A stretch of 64,000 nt of DNA. Source: Streptomyces barkulensis. GTDB taxonomy: Bacteria > Actinomycetota > Actinomycetes > Streptomycetales > Streptomycetaceae. The notes under the pieces were generated by a model. It worked only from the letters and a program-made list of their open reading frames with translations. It had not been told where the DNA came from and searched no databases. The stretch is from positions 62,001 through 126,000 of the forward strand of contig NZ_PGSG01000009.1 in assembly GCF_002843305.1 (NCBI RefSeq). Reading direction: 5' to 3'. Shown one piece after another: positions 43,901 to 51,545 of the stretch; positions within the stretch are counted from its first letter, which is position 1, and every line of letters begins with the position of its first letter. The translations under genes and the position numbers were made by a program.

Positions 43901-46598
43901 ACCAGTGGCGTCCGACGTCGTTGCTCCACTGCGCCGTGGTGTCGGAGACGGCGGAGCCGTAGTCACCGCCCGGCCTGCTCCAGGCGGTGGAGGAGGACGC
44001 CTTGTTCCAGGTGGCGGTGGTCTCGTCGAAGGTCCGGTTCAGCGGGCGCAGTTCGTAGACCGCCCCGTTGCTGCCGGTGGTCGTCTGCGAGGCCCACAGG
44101 AACAGCCTGGACTCCAGCACGGTGGCGCTGGTGGGGATGTCGGAGGTCGGGAACTTCAGCACCGAGCGGGTGGTGCCGTAGGTGGCGGAGTTGTTGCCGA
44201 CGCTCAGCCACTTCTGGCCGACCCCCCAGGACTCGATGGTGTCCTGGTTGGTGTCCGGCTGGGCGCTGGAGAGGGTGGTGTCGCTCTGCCCGGCCTGGAT
44301 GAGCCTCATCGTGCGGCCGGCCTTGGGGATGCCCACGACCCGGGTGGGCGAGCCGAGCAGCTCACCGCTCTTGGTCTTGACCGCGATCTGGTAGTAGTAC
44401 GACCGCCCGATCTCGTCCGCGTGGTCGGCGGGTGTCGGGGTCGCGGTGGTGTCCGTGAAGGACGTGACCGCCTTGTCCACCGGTGCGACCAGGGTGGCCG
44501 CCGACGGGGTGAAGGTCTGCTGGGTGGAGCGGTGCAGCTGGTACTCCACGATGTCCAGACCGGAGTCGCCGCTGGTGTTCTTGTACGCCTTCCAGTGCAG
44601 CTCCGGGCCGGTGCCGTGCACCACGGTCGGGGAGTCCAGCGCGGTGCCGGTCCTGCCCCAGGTGACCGTCAGCCGCGGGTAGGTCGAGGTCTCGCCGCCG
44701 TAGTAGCCGTCGGCCGCCTCGTAGCGGGGGCCGCCCAGCGGGCCGGAGGAGGACTCGTCCCGCGCCTTGATCACGAAGCCGTGGTTGGCCGCGGTGCCCG
44801 AGACCCACTTCTGCACGGTGTCGGTCACGGGGAACTTGTGCCACTGGTTGTACTCGCCGGTGTTCTTCCAGATCTCGGCCGGGTTCACCAGCCGCACCGC
44901 GTCGGCGATGACGGCGGTGGAGGTGGAGGCCGGCCCGTCCCCGAGCACGACCTTGCCGGTGGTGCCCTTGGTGAAGGGAAGCTGCTTGCCGCCGCCCAGC
45001 GAGGTCCACTGCCCGCCCGTGCCGGCCGACTGGTCCACGGTGTACGTGGCCGAGCCGTCGCGGTGGGTGACGGTGTAGGGGGCGTTGGTGGCCCGGTCGG
45101 TGGCCGCGACGTAGTGGACGTCCACCCGGTAGGTGGCGGTGTCCTCGACCTTCGGCTGCCAGGCGTAGGTGTCCCCGGCCGTGCCGTCCTTGTTGTAGTG
45201 GTAGTCGCCGCCGACGGCGTACTGCGTCAGCGTCGAGCCGGACGCGGGCCAGGAGCCGGAGGCGGCCGTGGCCGGGTCGCCGTCGTCGACCTGGACGCTG
45301 GTGCCCGACAGCTCACCGACCAGCGAGCTGGTGCTGTCCCAGGTCGCCGTCGACTCGTCCCACGCCCCGGTGGCCCGGTGCACCCGGACGGGCACGTCGG
45401 TGCCGCCGGTGGTGTGGGTCTGGTCGAAGTACATCTCCAGGCGGGCGGAGTCGACCTCCACCCCGGCGGGGATCTCGTCCAGCGGGAACTTGATCAGCGA
45501 ACGGGCGGTGCCGGTGTCGGTCCGGCCGGCCGCCAGCTTCCAGCTGGCGTTGAAGTTCACCGACGGCTGGTCGGACAGGACCATCACGTCCTGCGACTGC
45601 GACGGCGTGGGGGCGATGGAGACGGTGGGGTCGATGACCACCGGGTACCGCCGCTCCTCGGCCGCCAGCCAGTCGGCGTCCGGTGTCACCGTCAGCCGCC
45701 AGTCGTCGCCGTGGCGGGTGAGCTTCTGGGTGACGTCGTTGCTGTGGACGTATCCGTAGGGCGAGGAGGCGTCCTTGCGCGCGTCGGTCATGTACGCGGC
45801 GGGGATCTCCATCACGGGCACGCCGGGGTGCTCGCCGTAGAAGGCGATCGAGCCGTCCTTGCGCGCCTTGGGCGTGAGCTTGTCGACGTCCAGGGTGAAG
45901 GTGAACGACACCGGCCCGTCGGGCCGTTCGGCCAGGGTGATGTTCTCCTTCACCCGGCCCGGGCCCACCTCGTAGGACAGGTCGGCTCCGGGCAGGGCGT
46001 CCGCATAGGTGACGGTGTCGCCCTCGGCCCTGGGCTTGAGCTTCGCGCCCGTCGCGTCCCGCAGGCCGATCGTCACGCCCTGGCCGGTGTCGTTGGCGAA
46101 GCGCATCAGGCGCTTCGGGTCGGAGCCGAACCAGCTGCGGCCGGTGTTGGCGGTGCTGGCGAACTCGAACCCCTTGGCGTCGCTGGGACGCACCGCGGTG
46201 TCGATCGGCTTCCACCGGGCCTTCTCGCCGGACCCGGAGCGGTAGGAGGTGGGGACGGCCGACAGTTCGGCCTCGACGCGCCCGTCGGAGAGCTGCCAGA
46301 ACCGGGCGTGCGCGGTGCGCCTGCCGGTCAGCTCCTTGACGCGCTTCGCCGCCGGTGCCTTCTTCCCCCTGGGCAGCTTCTCGCGGCTGGGCAGCGCCGC
46401 CCTGCCGTCGGCGGGCGGCGCTGCCTCGCCGTCGTCCTCGTCGCCGGAGAACCAGTCCGCGACGGTGTCGACGATGCCCTTGCCGCCGTCACCGCCGCCT
46501 TCGGACGCCGGGGCCGCGTACGCCACCTGCGGCAGCAGGGTGCCCATGACGGCCGACACGACGAGTCCGGAAAGCAGTCTTCGGTACCGCTTTCTCAT
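37998..46598 (-). CDS. Giant secreted Rhs/YD-repeat polymorphic toxin
   Basis: 2,866 residues. A signal peptide (MRKRYRRLLSGLVVSAVMG..AYAAPA) is followed by a DNRLRE-type domain (about 333-430, VMVLSDQPSVNFNASWKLAAG), a golvesin-C-like module (about 445-575), a fibronectin-like stretch (650-740), a second DNRLRE-like domain (770-950) and a NEW3-like domain (965-1050). YD/RHS repeats run from about 1230 to 2530, interrupted by a second golvesin-C-like module at about 2010-2150. The core ends YNPYRYNAKRWDSATGTYDM..NPISRIELDG (2545-2635). The last 230 residues are an unassigned tip with SADESCTFLADSGWLPATF and FLDLHEHGYAREYDMVGTS. ATG 46598 starts the signal; the longer frame is not needed. Confidence 0.9.
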   Translation of the reverse strand: MRKRYRRLLSGLVVSAVMGTLLPQVAYAAPASEGGGDGGKGIVDTVADWFSGDEDDGEAAPPADGRAALPSREKLPRGKKAPAAKRVKELTGRRTAHARFWQLSDGRVEAELSAVPTSYRSGSGEKARWKPIDTAVRPSDAKGFEFASTANTGRSWFGSDPKRLMRFANDTGQGVTIGLRDATGAKLKPRAEGDTVTYADALPGADLSYEVGPGRVKENITLAERPDGPVSFTFTLDVDKLTPKARKDGSIAFYGEHPGVPVMEIPAAYMTDARKDASSPYGYVHSNDVTQKLTRHGDDWRLTVTPDADWLAAEERRYPVVIDPTVSIAPTPSQSQDVMVLSDQPSVNFNASWKLAAGRTDTGTARSLIKFPLDEIPAGVEVDSARLEMYFDQTHTTGGTDVPVRVHRATGAWDESTATWDSTSSLVGELSGTSVQVDDGDPATAASGSWPASGSTLTQYAVGGDYHYNKDGTAGDTYAWQPKVEDTATYRVDVHYVAATDRATNAPYTVTHRDGSATYTVDQSAGTGGQWTSLGGGKQLPFTKGTTGKVVLGDGPASTSTAVIADAVRLVNPAEIWKNTGEYNQWHKFPVTDTVQKWVSGTAANHGFVIKARDESSSGPLGGPRYEAADGYYGGETSTYPRLTVTWGRTGTALDSPTVVHGTGPELHWKAYKNTSGDSGLDIVEYQLHRSTQQTFTPSAATLVAPVDKAVTSFTDTTATPTPADHADEIGRSYYYQIAVKTKSGELLGSPTRVVGIPKAGRTMRLIQAGQSDTTLSSAQPDTNQDTIESWGVGQKWLSVGNNSATYGTTRSVLKFPTSDIPTSATVLESRLFLWASQTTTGSNGAVYELRPLNRTFDETTATWNKASSSTAWSRPGGDYGSAVSDTTAQWSNDVGRHWWDATSMTQGWVSDPAANKGAMLKLADESSTGPQERSLFLSAEAADPQLRPLIRVIYVDSTAEKTYHAPQTPSRMIPGDTDTVEVTVTNTTGSEWTATGHELSYRWALPDGTDVTTGGNQIATALPRDLAPGESVTVRAQVKAPINSDSGNKRLDHVLTWDVRNKTTGAWESDGGGVPGLAQHVAVEDPTSNQLGLEKFYSYAGKNTGAGSTVMNNLYAGNNVWSYNAFSNPGRGLSTFARFSYNSLDTSDTVLGHGWSAQLAAPIRSGAALDFHPNPDPTTVTLPDGDGTAHTFRKQTDGTWKAPAGVHYLLQQKEGVDCKPSADGDPRAWSMTRPDRTVFSFDCDGYLSAITDKNGNTQTYTYEERRSNNKPVKFLKYITDPAGRQTLTVDYYDKGQDYPYIDDAGAKRSGTKLTSPKIIDHIASITDVSGRKLTFVYSDKGLLGELTDGAGSAQPKVFRFTYDATQGNKNVKLVKVTDPRGNATSLDYYDPSEGDDPKFHWAAQTITDRLGYDTGFVYTDPDGTAGSFIEARVTDAEGNASTYLQDGYGRPTQVTNAKSQTTKLSWDADNNVTRLEENNGAVTTYAYDPKTGYPTETKDAEANAAGTPGTTMEYATSLDGHVADLWRKVSPEGRTWQFGHDTFGNLASVTDPKGTATTTTDDYTTTYTYDTHGRLKTATDAGGNTTTHGEFGPTGYPALITDALEKTTSFVYDERGQVLESTDALGKTTTQTYDVFGRPLVSTVPKDQDAGELITTPAPVYDANDNITESTAPNGAVSTAVYDSADQLTSATAPKDTDTSNERRTTYAYDKVGNLLTTTEPKGNLTTTAGDYTTTHAYDAIYQLTSVVNAAGDKISYSYDDVGNLVKVTDPKKNASADTGDFTTAYTYDLNHRVTTVTDAAGHTTSRAYDKDSLVVSTTDAENNTTLVTYDERGMTTEVKVPHTKDASGTITYRTTKYEYDEVGNRTKVITPRAVAAGTTEAFTARTEYDALNRPVKQFQPYDPDDFRYNDPNVYTETVYDAVGRVTSTSLPPSQGQSVRNTTTYTYYDHGLVESSTDPWDITTTYDYNDLGLQTARTLTSAGGSSSRTMGWGYYPDGKLKSRTDDGVPVGKHVVLVDNSDTHNTDSTGTWTTADADGQQGYDHAVHTAGTGTDAFTWTLNIPADGTYTAYVKYPQTAGAATSATYTVTHASGTTEATVDQTTGAGTWVSLGSHTFTQGNDAKLELSENDGGTVVADAVKLVRDTSGETDTEQRDFSYTYDANGNLTQITDGSSGADIDTYRIAYTGLNQVHQVEELAAGTVKETTSYTYDPNGLAKTLTNPDQYSAYGYDIRDLVDEVSVATSPLDTDPKVTTFTYTPRGQKLRETKDNGNTVDHTYFLDGALKTQVEKKAGGTLVSSHTYAYDPNGNKARDVAKKMNADDHSAYLSSTTDYTYDPADRLAKSVKTGNGAGTDTYVHDANANVISQTVGGTTTTYAYDRNRLLSATADSSTASYDYDPFGRLSSVTSGGQIIESKTYDGFDHVTEHTKLDDTGARKTTTYTYDPLERTASKTADGTTTDFDYLGLSGEVLDEEVAGQVTKSYQYSPWGQRLSQTTHHADGTAEDGFYGYNAHTDVETLTDATGDTQATYGYTAYGSNDTSEFTGIDKPDPTDPTKEPYNPYRYNAKRWDSATGTYDMGFRDYSPGLNRFTTRDMYTGALADMHLGTDPFTANRYAFTGGNPISRIELDGHRLAECDQAGYSCTMNSAGGWDVSVPESLTKPGSDSPDTPHEGGAFDSKSSWMDFLNPSISHALTLYDDLTKGACAADLELSCELWKHYRGASGEQYRLDSAMVDELLEDKGLEGSVEKRLKEWRGEAAEKCSADESCTFLADSGWLPATFSGLDAKNAIGNVKYRISASVTVNSDDVTVNYQVDLFKGWNFDRGKTAPIPVVGMELDLGQFLDLHEHGYAREYDMVGTSTLHTF

Positions 46599-47033
46599 CT
46601 TGCCGAATTCCTTTCCCGGCCGGTCCCGCGTCTCCCGTGCGCTCACGTACGTGCGGAATGCGGGCAGGCCGAAGCAACCGCCCCGGGAAACAAGGCGGCC
46701 TACGGACGGAACATGGCCGTGAAATCGGCGTTACGACGTGGGGAATGGACGACGCACCCCCGGGGGAGCCCCTGGAAAGGGATTCCGCCAAGGAATGCGT
46801 CGCCCGCCGGTCACGACGGCTCTCGCAGCCGACGGAGGGTTCTACGCTCATTCTCGATCCCCCGTCAAGCCTGCGGAAATAACGGGCACTTCGCCGGTTC
46901 GCCGCTTCATCGCCGCAGATCACGACGGATCGGCGGGCCGGATTGGGGGAGTTTGCTCCCTCACTGGCCACGAGCGGCGCACATGGTGTACAACGCCGTG
47001 TTCACATGTCCGCGTTCTCGGAAAGGGATCGTC
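46599..47033. other. Divergent promoter region, rhs and MmpS-like genes
   Basis: No supported gene in 435 bp. It is less GC-rich than its surroundings (for example AATAACGGGCACTT, GGAATGGACGACG). GGAAAGGA lies before the rhs ATG and GAAAGGGATC before the MmpS-like ATG. No operator was identified. Confidence 0.5.
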
Positions 47034-47690
47034 ATGAGCAAGGACATGTCCGGGCCCCCGGACACACCGGACGAGGAAAAGGAACGCGCACGGGCACAGA
47101 CGGACGAATCGACCGACCGCCCGGGCGACCCGGTGCCGGGAAACCCGAAAACCGACCCTGTCGATTCGACCGGATCCGCCGATTCCGCCGATTCCGCCGA
47201 CGGCGAAACCGGAAAGGGAAAGGCGATGTCCGAGCGGGGCGTGGACCGGCGCGTGGTGGCCGTCGCCGCCGCCCTGGTGCTCGCCTGCGCCGGCCTCGTC
47301 GGCTACGGCGTCCTGAACACCGGGGACGAGCCCGGGGAGCGGGCCGCCCCCACCGCCGAGGTCACCTACGAGGTGCGGGGAGAGGGCACGGCCGACATCA
47401 CCTACCTCGCCCGCGGCGAGGCCGGGAAGGCCACCATCGCCTCGGACGTGACGCTGCCGTGGAAGAAGACCGTGGAGGTGCCCCTGGGCGAGGAGCCCAC
47501 CGTCAGCATCCTCCTCGGCGAGGAGGGCGGCGAGGCCAGCTGCGCCCTCGCCATCCGCGGCAGGCACGTCCAGCGCTCCACCGCCTTCGGCTCCTACGGG
47601 CGCGCCACCTGCTCCGGCGCCCTCCCGGCCCCGGAGTCCGCCGCGGAGCCCGTCGCGGAGCCCGTCGTGGAGGGGCGGTCTCAGCCGTAG
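47034..47690 (+). CDS. MmpS-like membrane-anchored protein
   Basis: 218 residues. A 65-residue acidic cytoplasmic leader (DSTGSADSADSADGETGKGK) precedes one membrane span VVAVAAALVLACAGLVGYGVL. The outer domain VTYEVRGEGTADITYLARGEAG..VTLPWKKTVEVPLGEEPTVSIL..CALAIRGRHVQRSTAFGSYGRATC matches the MmpS fold: the TADITY and LPWKK motifs and a Cys pair. In mycobacteria MmpS proteins assist MmpL exporters; no MmpL gene is seen here. Its 3' end overlaps the pirin gene by 10 bp on the other strand. Confidence 0.75.
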   Translation: MSKDMSGPPDTPDEEKERARAQTDESTDRPGDPVPGNPKTDPVDSTGSADSADSADGETGKGKAMSERGVDRRVVAVAAALVLACAGLVGYGVLNTGDEPGERAAPTAEVTYEVRGEGTADITYLARGEAGKATIASDVTLPWKKTVEVPLGEEPTVSILLGEEGGEASCALAIRGRHVQRSTAFGSYGRATCSGALPAPESAAEPVAEPVVEGRSQP

Positions 47691-48355
47691 GACGGCTCGG
47701 AGTGCATCTCCCAGACCAGCGCCTCGGCCCCGGCCCCGCCTCCGGACGCCTCCAGCCCCTGCGCGCCCCCGATCCGTGCCGCGTCGCCCGCCTCCAGCGA
47801 CTCACCGCCCAGGCTCAGCCCGCCGCGCACCACGTGCACGTACACCCACGGCGCGTCCGGTACCGCGGTGCGCTCCCCCGCGCCCAGCCGCCGTACGTGC
47901 AGCACCGCGTCGGCGCGGGCCAGGGCGTAGGGGGTGCCGTCGGCTATGCCGCGCACGACCTCGTACTCCGCCTCGCCCCCGAACACCCCCGGCACCAGCC
48001 ACATCTGCACGAACCGCAGCGGCTCGCTCCCCGCGTTGCGCTCCACGTGCCGGATGCCGCGGCCGGCGCTCAGCCGCTGCACGTCCCCGGGCCGCACGGT
48101 CACGCGGCGACCGGCCGAGTCCTCGTGCGTCAGCTCGCCCTCGACCACCCACGAGACGATCTCCACGTCCGCGTGCGGGTGCTCGGCGAAGCCCGCGCCC
48201 GGCGCGAGGCGCTCCTCGTTGCAGGCGACCAGCAGCCCGAAGCGCGTGTTGGACGGGTCGTAGAAGCCGGAGAAGGAGAAGGCGTGCCGTGTCTCGATGC
48301 CGGCCGCCCGGTCCCCGCCCCGATAACGGTCCGCATCGCGCCATATGTGCAGCAT
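47681..48355 (-). CDS. Pirin-family cupin protein
   Basis: 224 residues, near the usual 230. The metal-binding cupin motif is FAEHPHADVEIVSWVVEGELTHEDS (two His and a Glu), followed by GDVQRLSAGRGIRHVERN and FVQMWLVP, all pirin hallmarks. Pirins bind iron and some are quercetin 2,3-dioxygenases. A second degenerate cupin half follows (WVYVHVVRGGLSLGGESLEAGDAARI). Cytoplasmic, single gene. Confidence 0.92.
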   Translation of the reverse strand: MLHIWRDADRYRGGDRAAGIETRHAFSFSGFYDPSNTRFGLLVACNEERLAPGAGFAEHPHADVEIVSWVVEGELTHEDSAGRRVTVRPGDVQRLSAGRGIRHVERNAGSEPLRFVQMWLVPGVFGGEAEYEVVRGIADGTPYALARADAVLHVRRLGAGERTAVPDAPWVYVHVVRGGLSLGGESLEAGDAARIGGAQGLEASGGGAGAEALVWEMHSEPSYG

Positions 48356-48496
48356 TCCTCCACGGTACGCGGACGGGCCGACATCCCACACGACGGCCGC
48401 CCGCACACCTCCCGGCCTCCTCCCCCACGGGGTGCCGTGGGAGAGGGCGGCCGGGAGGGGCCGGGAGTCCTGGAGCGCGTGTGGCACCGTGTCCGC

Positions 48497-49117
48497 ATGT
48501 CCAACGATGTCGCGTACCCCGTCCTGCGCACCCGCGATGCGGCACTGGCGCTGAGTACGGCGCGGCGGCTGCTGGCGGTCGGGGACCGGCGGCACGCGCG
48601 GGTCTGCGTGGACGCCGAGCTGCCCACCGCCGAGGATGTGCTCCGCGTACGGAGCGCGCTGCCCGACGTGTGGTTCCGGACGGAGAACGCGGAGGAGTGG
48701 GCGCGGTTCCCCTCCGATCCGACCGGTCTGCTCAGCGGCCTCCCGGCCCGCTCGCTCCCCACCGACCAGGCCGGCTGGGCGGGACTGCTGCCTCTGTGGG
48801 CTTCCATGCTCGACCAGGCCGTGGGCAGCGTCGAGGACGCCTTCGTGGATCTGGTGGGACCGCGCGTCGGCGAGATCCGCTGGCACTCGCTCGCCTGGCC
48901 CGGGGCCGAGGAGCCGGCTCTGGCCTGGGAGGGCACACACGCCATGGTCACCCTGCTGCTCAACACCCGTACCCGCGAACTGGACGAGCGCGCCGACGAG
49001 CACACCGTTCTGGTCCATGTGCGTCGCGGGAACCTCGACGGGTACGAGGAGAGGCAGGCGTCCTGGCTGGCCTCCCGCGCCGGCCTGTCGGTCATCGGCC
49101 CCGCACAGCGCCCCTGA
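48497..49117 (+). CDS. Hypothetical protein
   Basis: 206 residues, no recognised family. The N-terminal part alternates helix and strand (TRDAALALSTARRLL..ARVCVDAELPTAEDVLRVRSALPDVWFRT), and the C-terminal part reads EGTHAMVTLLLNTRTRELDERADEHTVLVHVRRG. No signal or membrane segment. Position-wise codon bias (GC at third positions) supports a real gene. The upstream gap holds no good ribosome site, so the ATG is tentative. Confidence 0.55.
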   Translation: MSNDVAYPVLRTRDAALALSTARRLLAVGDRRHARVCVDAELPTAEDVLRVRSALPDVWFRTENAEEWARFPSDPTGLLSGLPARSLPTDQAGWAGLLPLWASMLDQAVGSVEDAFVDLVGPRVGEIRWHSLAWPGAEEPALAWEGTHAMVTLLLNTRTRELDERADEHTVLVHVRRGNLDGYEERQASWLASRAGLSVIGPAQRP

Positions 49118-49525
49118 GAGGCCGGGCCACCTCCGTCGGCTCGGCCGCCTCGGCCTGGGTGAAGCCGCCCTCCCGCCCCGTCCCGGCCGGCCTCCGGGCC
49201 CGTGCCCCGGCCGACAGACGCCGCGCGCCCTCTTCGAACACCCTCCTCCCGCCCACCAGTTCCTCCGCACGCCGACGGTGGCCGCTCCCCGACTACTTGA
49301 CGAAACCGTTCACCGCTCCATCCCCTCCTCGCGACCGGCTGCCGTGGAACGCCATGGAACACCGCGGCCTCGTCCGCTTCCGCCCCGTTCGGCGACGGCC
49401 CCACGATCGAGTGGTCGCCGCGGCAACACGTGCGCACCGCACGGCGCCGCCTCAACCTCCCCGCCGCCGGCGGTGCCCCGGCCCGCGGGCAGCGAACCTC
49501 CGGCTGAGCCTCCGCTCCGGGGCGT
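49118..49525. other. Intergenic region, about 400 bp
   Basis: Convergent gap between the hypothetical gene and the Uma2 gene. Only shadow frames are seen; no repeat or hairpin stands out. Confidence 0.5.
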
Positions 49526-50095
49526 TCAGCCGTACGTCGGGAAGACGGAGGTGTCCACCGTCCAGTCGCCCACCCGCACCGTCTCGCCGAAGGCGAACTC
49601 CGTGGAGGTGCCGTAGCGCGGACCTTCCGGGGTGCGGTGGATGCCGGAGTAGAGTGCCCCGGTGCCCTTCCGGGGGTCGAGCAACAGGTAGTAGGGGATG
49701 CCCATCGCCGGGTAGTCGCGGGTCTTCCCCTCGTAGTCGTTCTCCGGGTTGGTCCGCGAGACGACCTCGACCACGACCTCGACATCGCGGGGGTGGACGG
49801 CCTCGCCCGTCTCCAGGCAACTCTCGGGGAAGACCATCACGTCCGGCCGCCGTCTGACCCCCACGGCGGGGTCCTCCAGGTCGGCACCGCCGTGGGCGAT
49901 GAGATCCGCCCCCTGCCGCTCGATCTGGGCGTCGAGTTGCTTGCCCACCCGGTGGACGATCAGTTCGTGCCGGTTGCTCGGGGACATCGTCATGACGATC
50001 TCTTCGCCGCTGATCTCGACGGCCCGGACCTCCTCGGGGATGTGCCTGCTCAGCTCCTCGGCGATCTCGGCCATACGCTCGTAGTCGACGGACAT
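49526..50095 (-). CDS. Uma2-family putative restriction endonuclease-like protein
   Basis: 189 residues. ISGEEIVMTMSPSNRHELIVHRV, VRRRPDVMVFPESC and VEVVVEVVSRTNPENDYEGKTRDYPAMGIPYYLLLDPRKG contain the PD-(D/E)XK core of Uma2 (Asp in RPDVMVF, Glu-x-Val and later Lys). Family members are common and often multicopy in Streptomyces, with no proven activity. GGGGAG precedes the ATG. It is divergent from the fasR-type gene. Confidence 0.9.
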   Translation of the reverse strand: MSVDYERMAEIAEELSRHIPEEVRAVEISGEEIVMTMSPSNRHELIVHRVGKQLDAQIERQGADLIAHGGADLEDPAVGVRRRPDVMVFPESCLETGEAVHPRDVEVVVEVVSRTNPENDYEGKTRDYPAMGIPYYLLLDPRKGTGALYSGIHRTPEGPRYGTSTEFAFGETVRVGDWTVDTSVFPTYG

Positions 50096-50248
50096 CGCGC
50101 TCCCCTGAGAACAGAACTCCCCGACCGGCTCCGCCGTCATCGTAGGCCGTACGCGCCGGCGCCGGGCGGGCGCCGGCCCGGCCCCCTCCGTTGTACGGAT
50201 CCGACACCCGCCACCCATACGGCCGTACCAATAGGGCAGTCTTGTCCC

Positions 50249-51451
50249 GTGCCAGAACCCACTCAGACACCAGCACCCGACAAGCAGCGCCCCCACCCGC
50301 ACCCCGCGACGCTGCGGCGGCTGGAGCAGTCCTCCGGCAAGCTGGCCGCCGCCGCCCTCACCCGTATGGGAGAGCAACTGCCCTGGTACCGGGCGATGCC
50401 GCCGGAGAACCGGTCGTGGATCGGCCTGGTGGCGCAGGCGGGCATCGCGGCGTTCACCGAGTGGTTCCGGCATCCCGAGACGCCCCAGGCGATCAGCACG
50501 GACGTGTTCGGCACCGCGCCGCGCGAGCTGACGCGGGCGATCACGCTGCGGCAGACCGTGGAGATGGTCCGCACCACCATCGAGGTCGTGGAGGCGGCGA
50601 TCGACGAGGTCGCCGCACCCGGCGACGAGAACGTGCTGCGCGAGGCGCTGCTGGTCTACGCCCGCGAGATAGCGTTCGCCACCGCCCAGGTGTACGCGCA
50701 GGCCGCCGAGGCGCGCGGCGCGTGGGACGCGCGACTGGAGTCGCTGGTGGTCAACGCCGTGCTCTCCGGCGAGGCCGACGAGGGGACCGTCTCCCGCGCG
50801 GCGGCGCTGGGCTGGAACTCCCCCGAGCATGTGACGGTCGTACTGGGCACCGCGCCCGACGGGGACAGCGAACTGACGGTGGAGGCGATCCGGCGTGCCT
50901 CCCGGCACGCCAAACTCCAGGTGCTGACCGGGGTGCTGGGCGACCGGCTGGTGGTCATCGCCGGCGGCTCGGACGATCCGCTGCACGTCGCCAAGTCGCT
51001 GATCGGTCCGTTCGCCGCGGGCCCGGTGGTGGCCGGTCCCGTGGTGGGCGACCTGCTGTCGGCGACACGTTCGGCGCAGGCGGCCGCCGCCGGGCTGAAG
51101 GCGTGCGCCGCGTGGCCGGACGTGCCGCGCCCGGTGCTCGCGGACGATCTGCTGCCCGAGCGCGCGATGGCCGCGGATCCCACCGCGCGGGCGCTGTTGG
51201 TGGAGGAGATCTACAGACCGCTCCAGGAGGCCGGGGCCGCCCTCCTGGAAACCTTGAGTGTTTATCTGGAGCAGGCGAGCAGTCTGGAGGGGGCCGCGCG
51301 GATGCTGTTCGTGCACCCCAACACCGTTCGCTACCGGCTGCGACGTGTGACGGACGTCACCGGATGGTCCCCCTCGGACGTCCGTTCGGCGTTCACGCTG
51401 CGCGTCGCGCTGATCCTGGGTCGCCTGGCAGACGGGAGCGGGCAGATATAG
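50249..51451 (+). CDS. fasR: PucR-family activator of fatty acid synthesis (FasR-like)
   Basis: 400 residues. The N-terminal region LRRLEQSSGKLAAAALTRMGEQLPWYRAMPPENRSWIGLVAQAGI is the conserved opening of Streptomyces FasR. The GGDEF-like middle is degenerate, and the C-terminal HTH is LETLSVYLEQASSLEGAARMLFVHPNTVRYRLRRVTDVTGW (PucR/CdaR type). FasR of S. coelicolor activates the fabD-fabH-acpP-fabF operon, which follows here in the same order. GTG 50249 gives the conserved start; TTG 50243 is less likely. Confidence 0.88.
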   Translation: MPEPTQTPAPDKQRPHPHPATLRRLEQSSGKLAAAALTRMGEQLPWYRAMPPENRSWIGLVAQAGIAAFTEWFRHPETPQAISTDVFGTAPRELTRAITLRQTVEMVRTTIEVVEAAIDEVAAPGDENVLREALLVYAREIAFATAQVYAQAAEARGAWDARLESLVVNAVLSGEADEGTVSRAAALGWNSPEHVTVVLGTAPDGDSELTVEAIRRASRHAKLQVLTGVLGDRLVVIAGGSDDPLHVAKSLIGPFAAGPVVAGPVVGDLLSATRSAQAAAAGLKACAAWPDVPRPVLADDLLPERAMAADPTARALLVEEIYRPLQEAGAALLETLSVYLEQASSLEGAARMLFVHPNTVRYRLRRVTDVTGWSPSDVRSAFTLRVALILGRLADGSGQI

Positions 51452-51464
51452 TCGTGCCCATCGG

Positions 51465-51483
51465 TTTTGTCGGCCTCCCACAA
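51465..51483 (+). promoter_or_regulatory. Candidate FasR operator before fabD
   Basis: TTTTGT at 51465-51470 and ACAA at 51480-51483 form an inverted TTGT-N9-ACAA, 63 bp before the fabD start and just after the fasR stop. FasR in S. coelicolor is reported to bind upstream of fabD, and an inverted TTTTGT type site fits; the exact published site was not checked. Confidence 0.45.
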
Positions 51484-51545
51484 TTCCCCTGACCGTTCTT
51501 CGTGCCGGTCCCCACCGGCGTGGACATCCGTCGACAAGAGAGAGT

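Noticed and set aside
41832..47690. A 1,952-codon plus-strand open frame across the rhs gene
   Set aside because: It is antisense to the Rhs gene, low in complexity (Gly/Val/Arg-rich) and matches no domain; a high-GC shadow frame. Only its 3' end, in the MmpS-like gene, is real.
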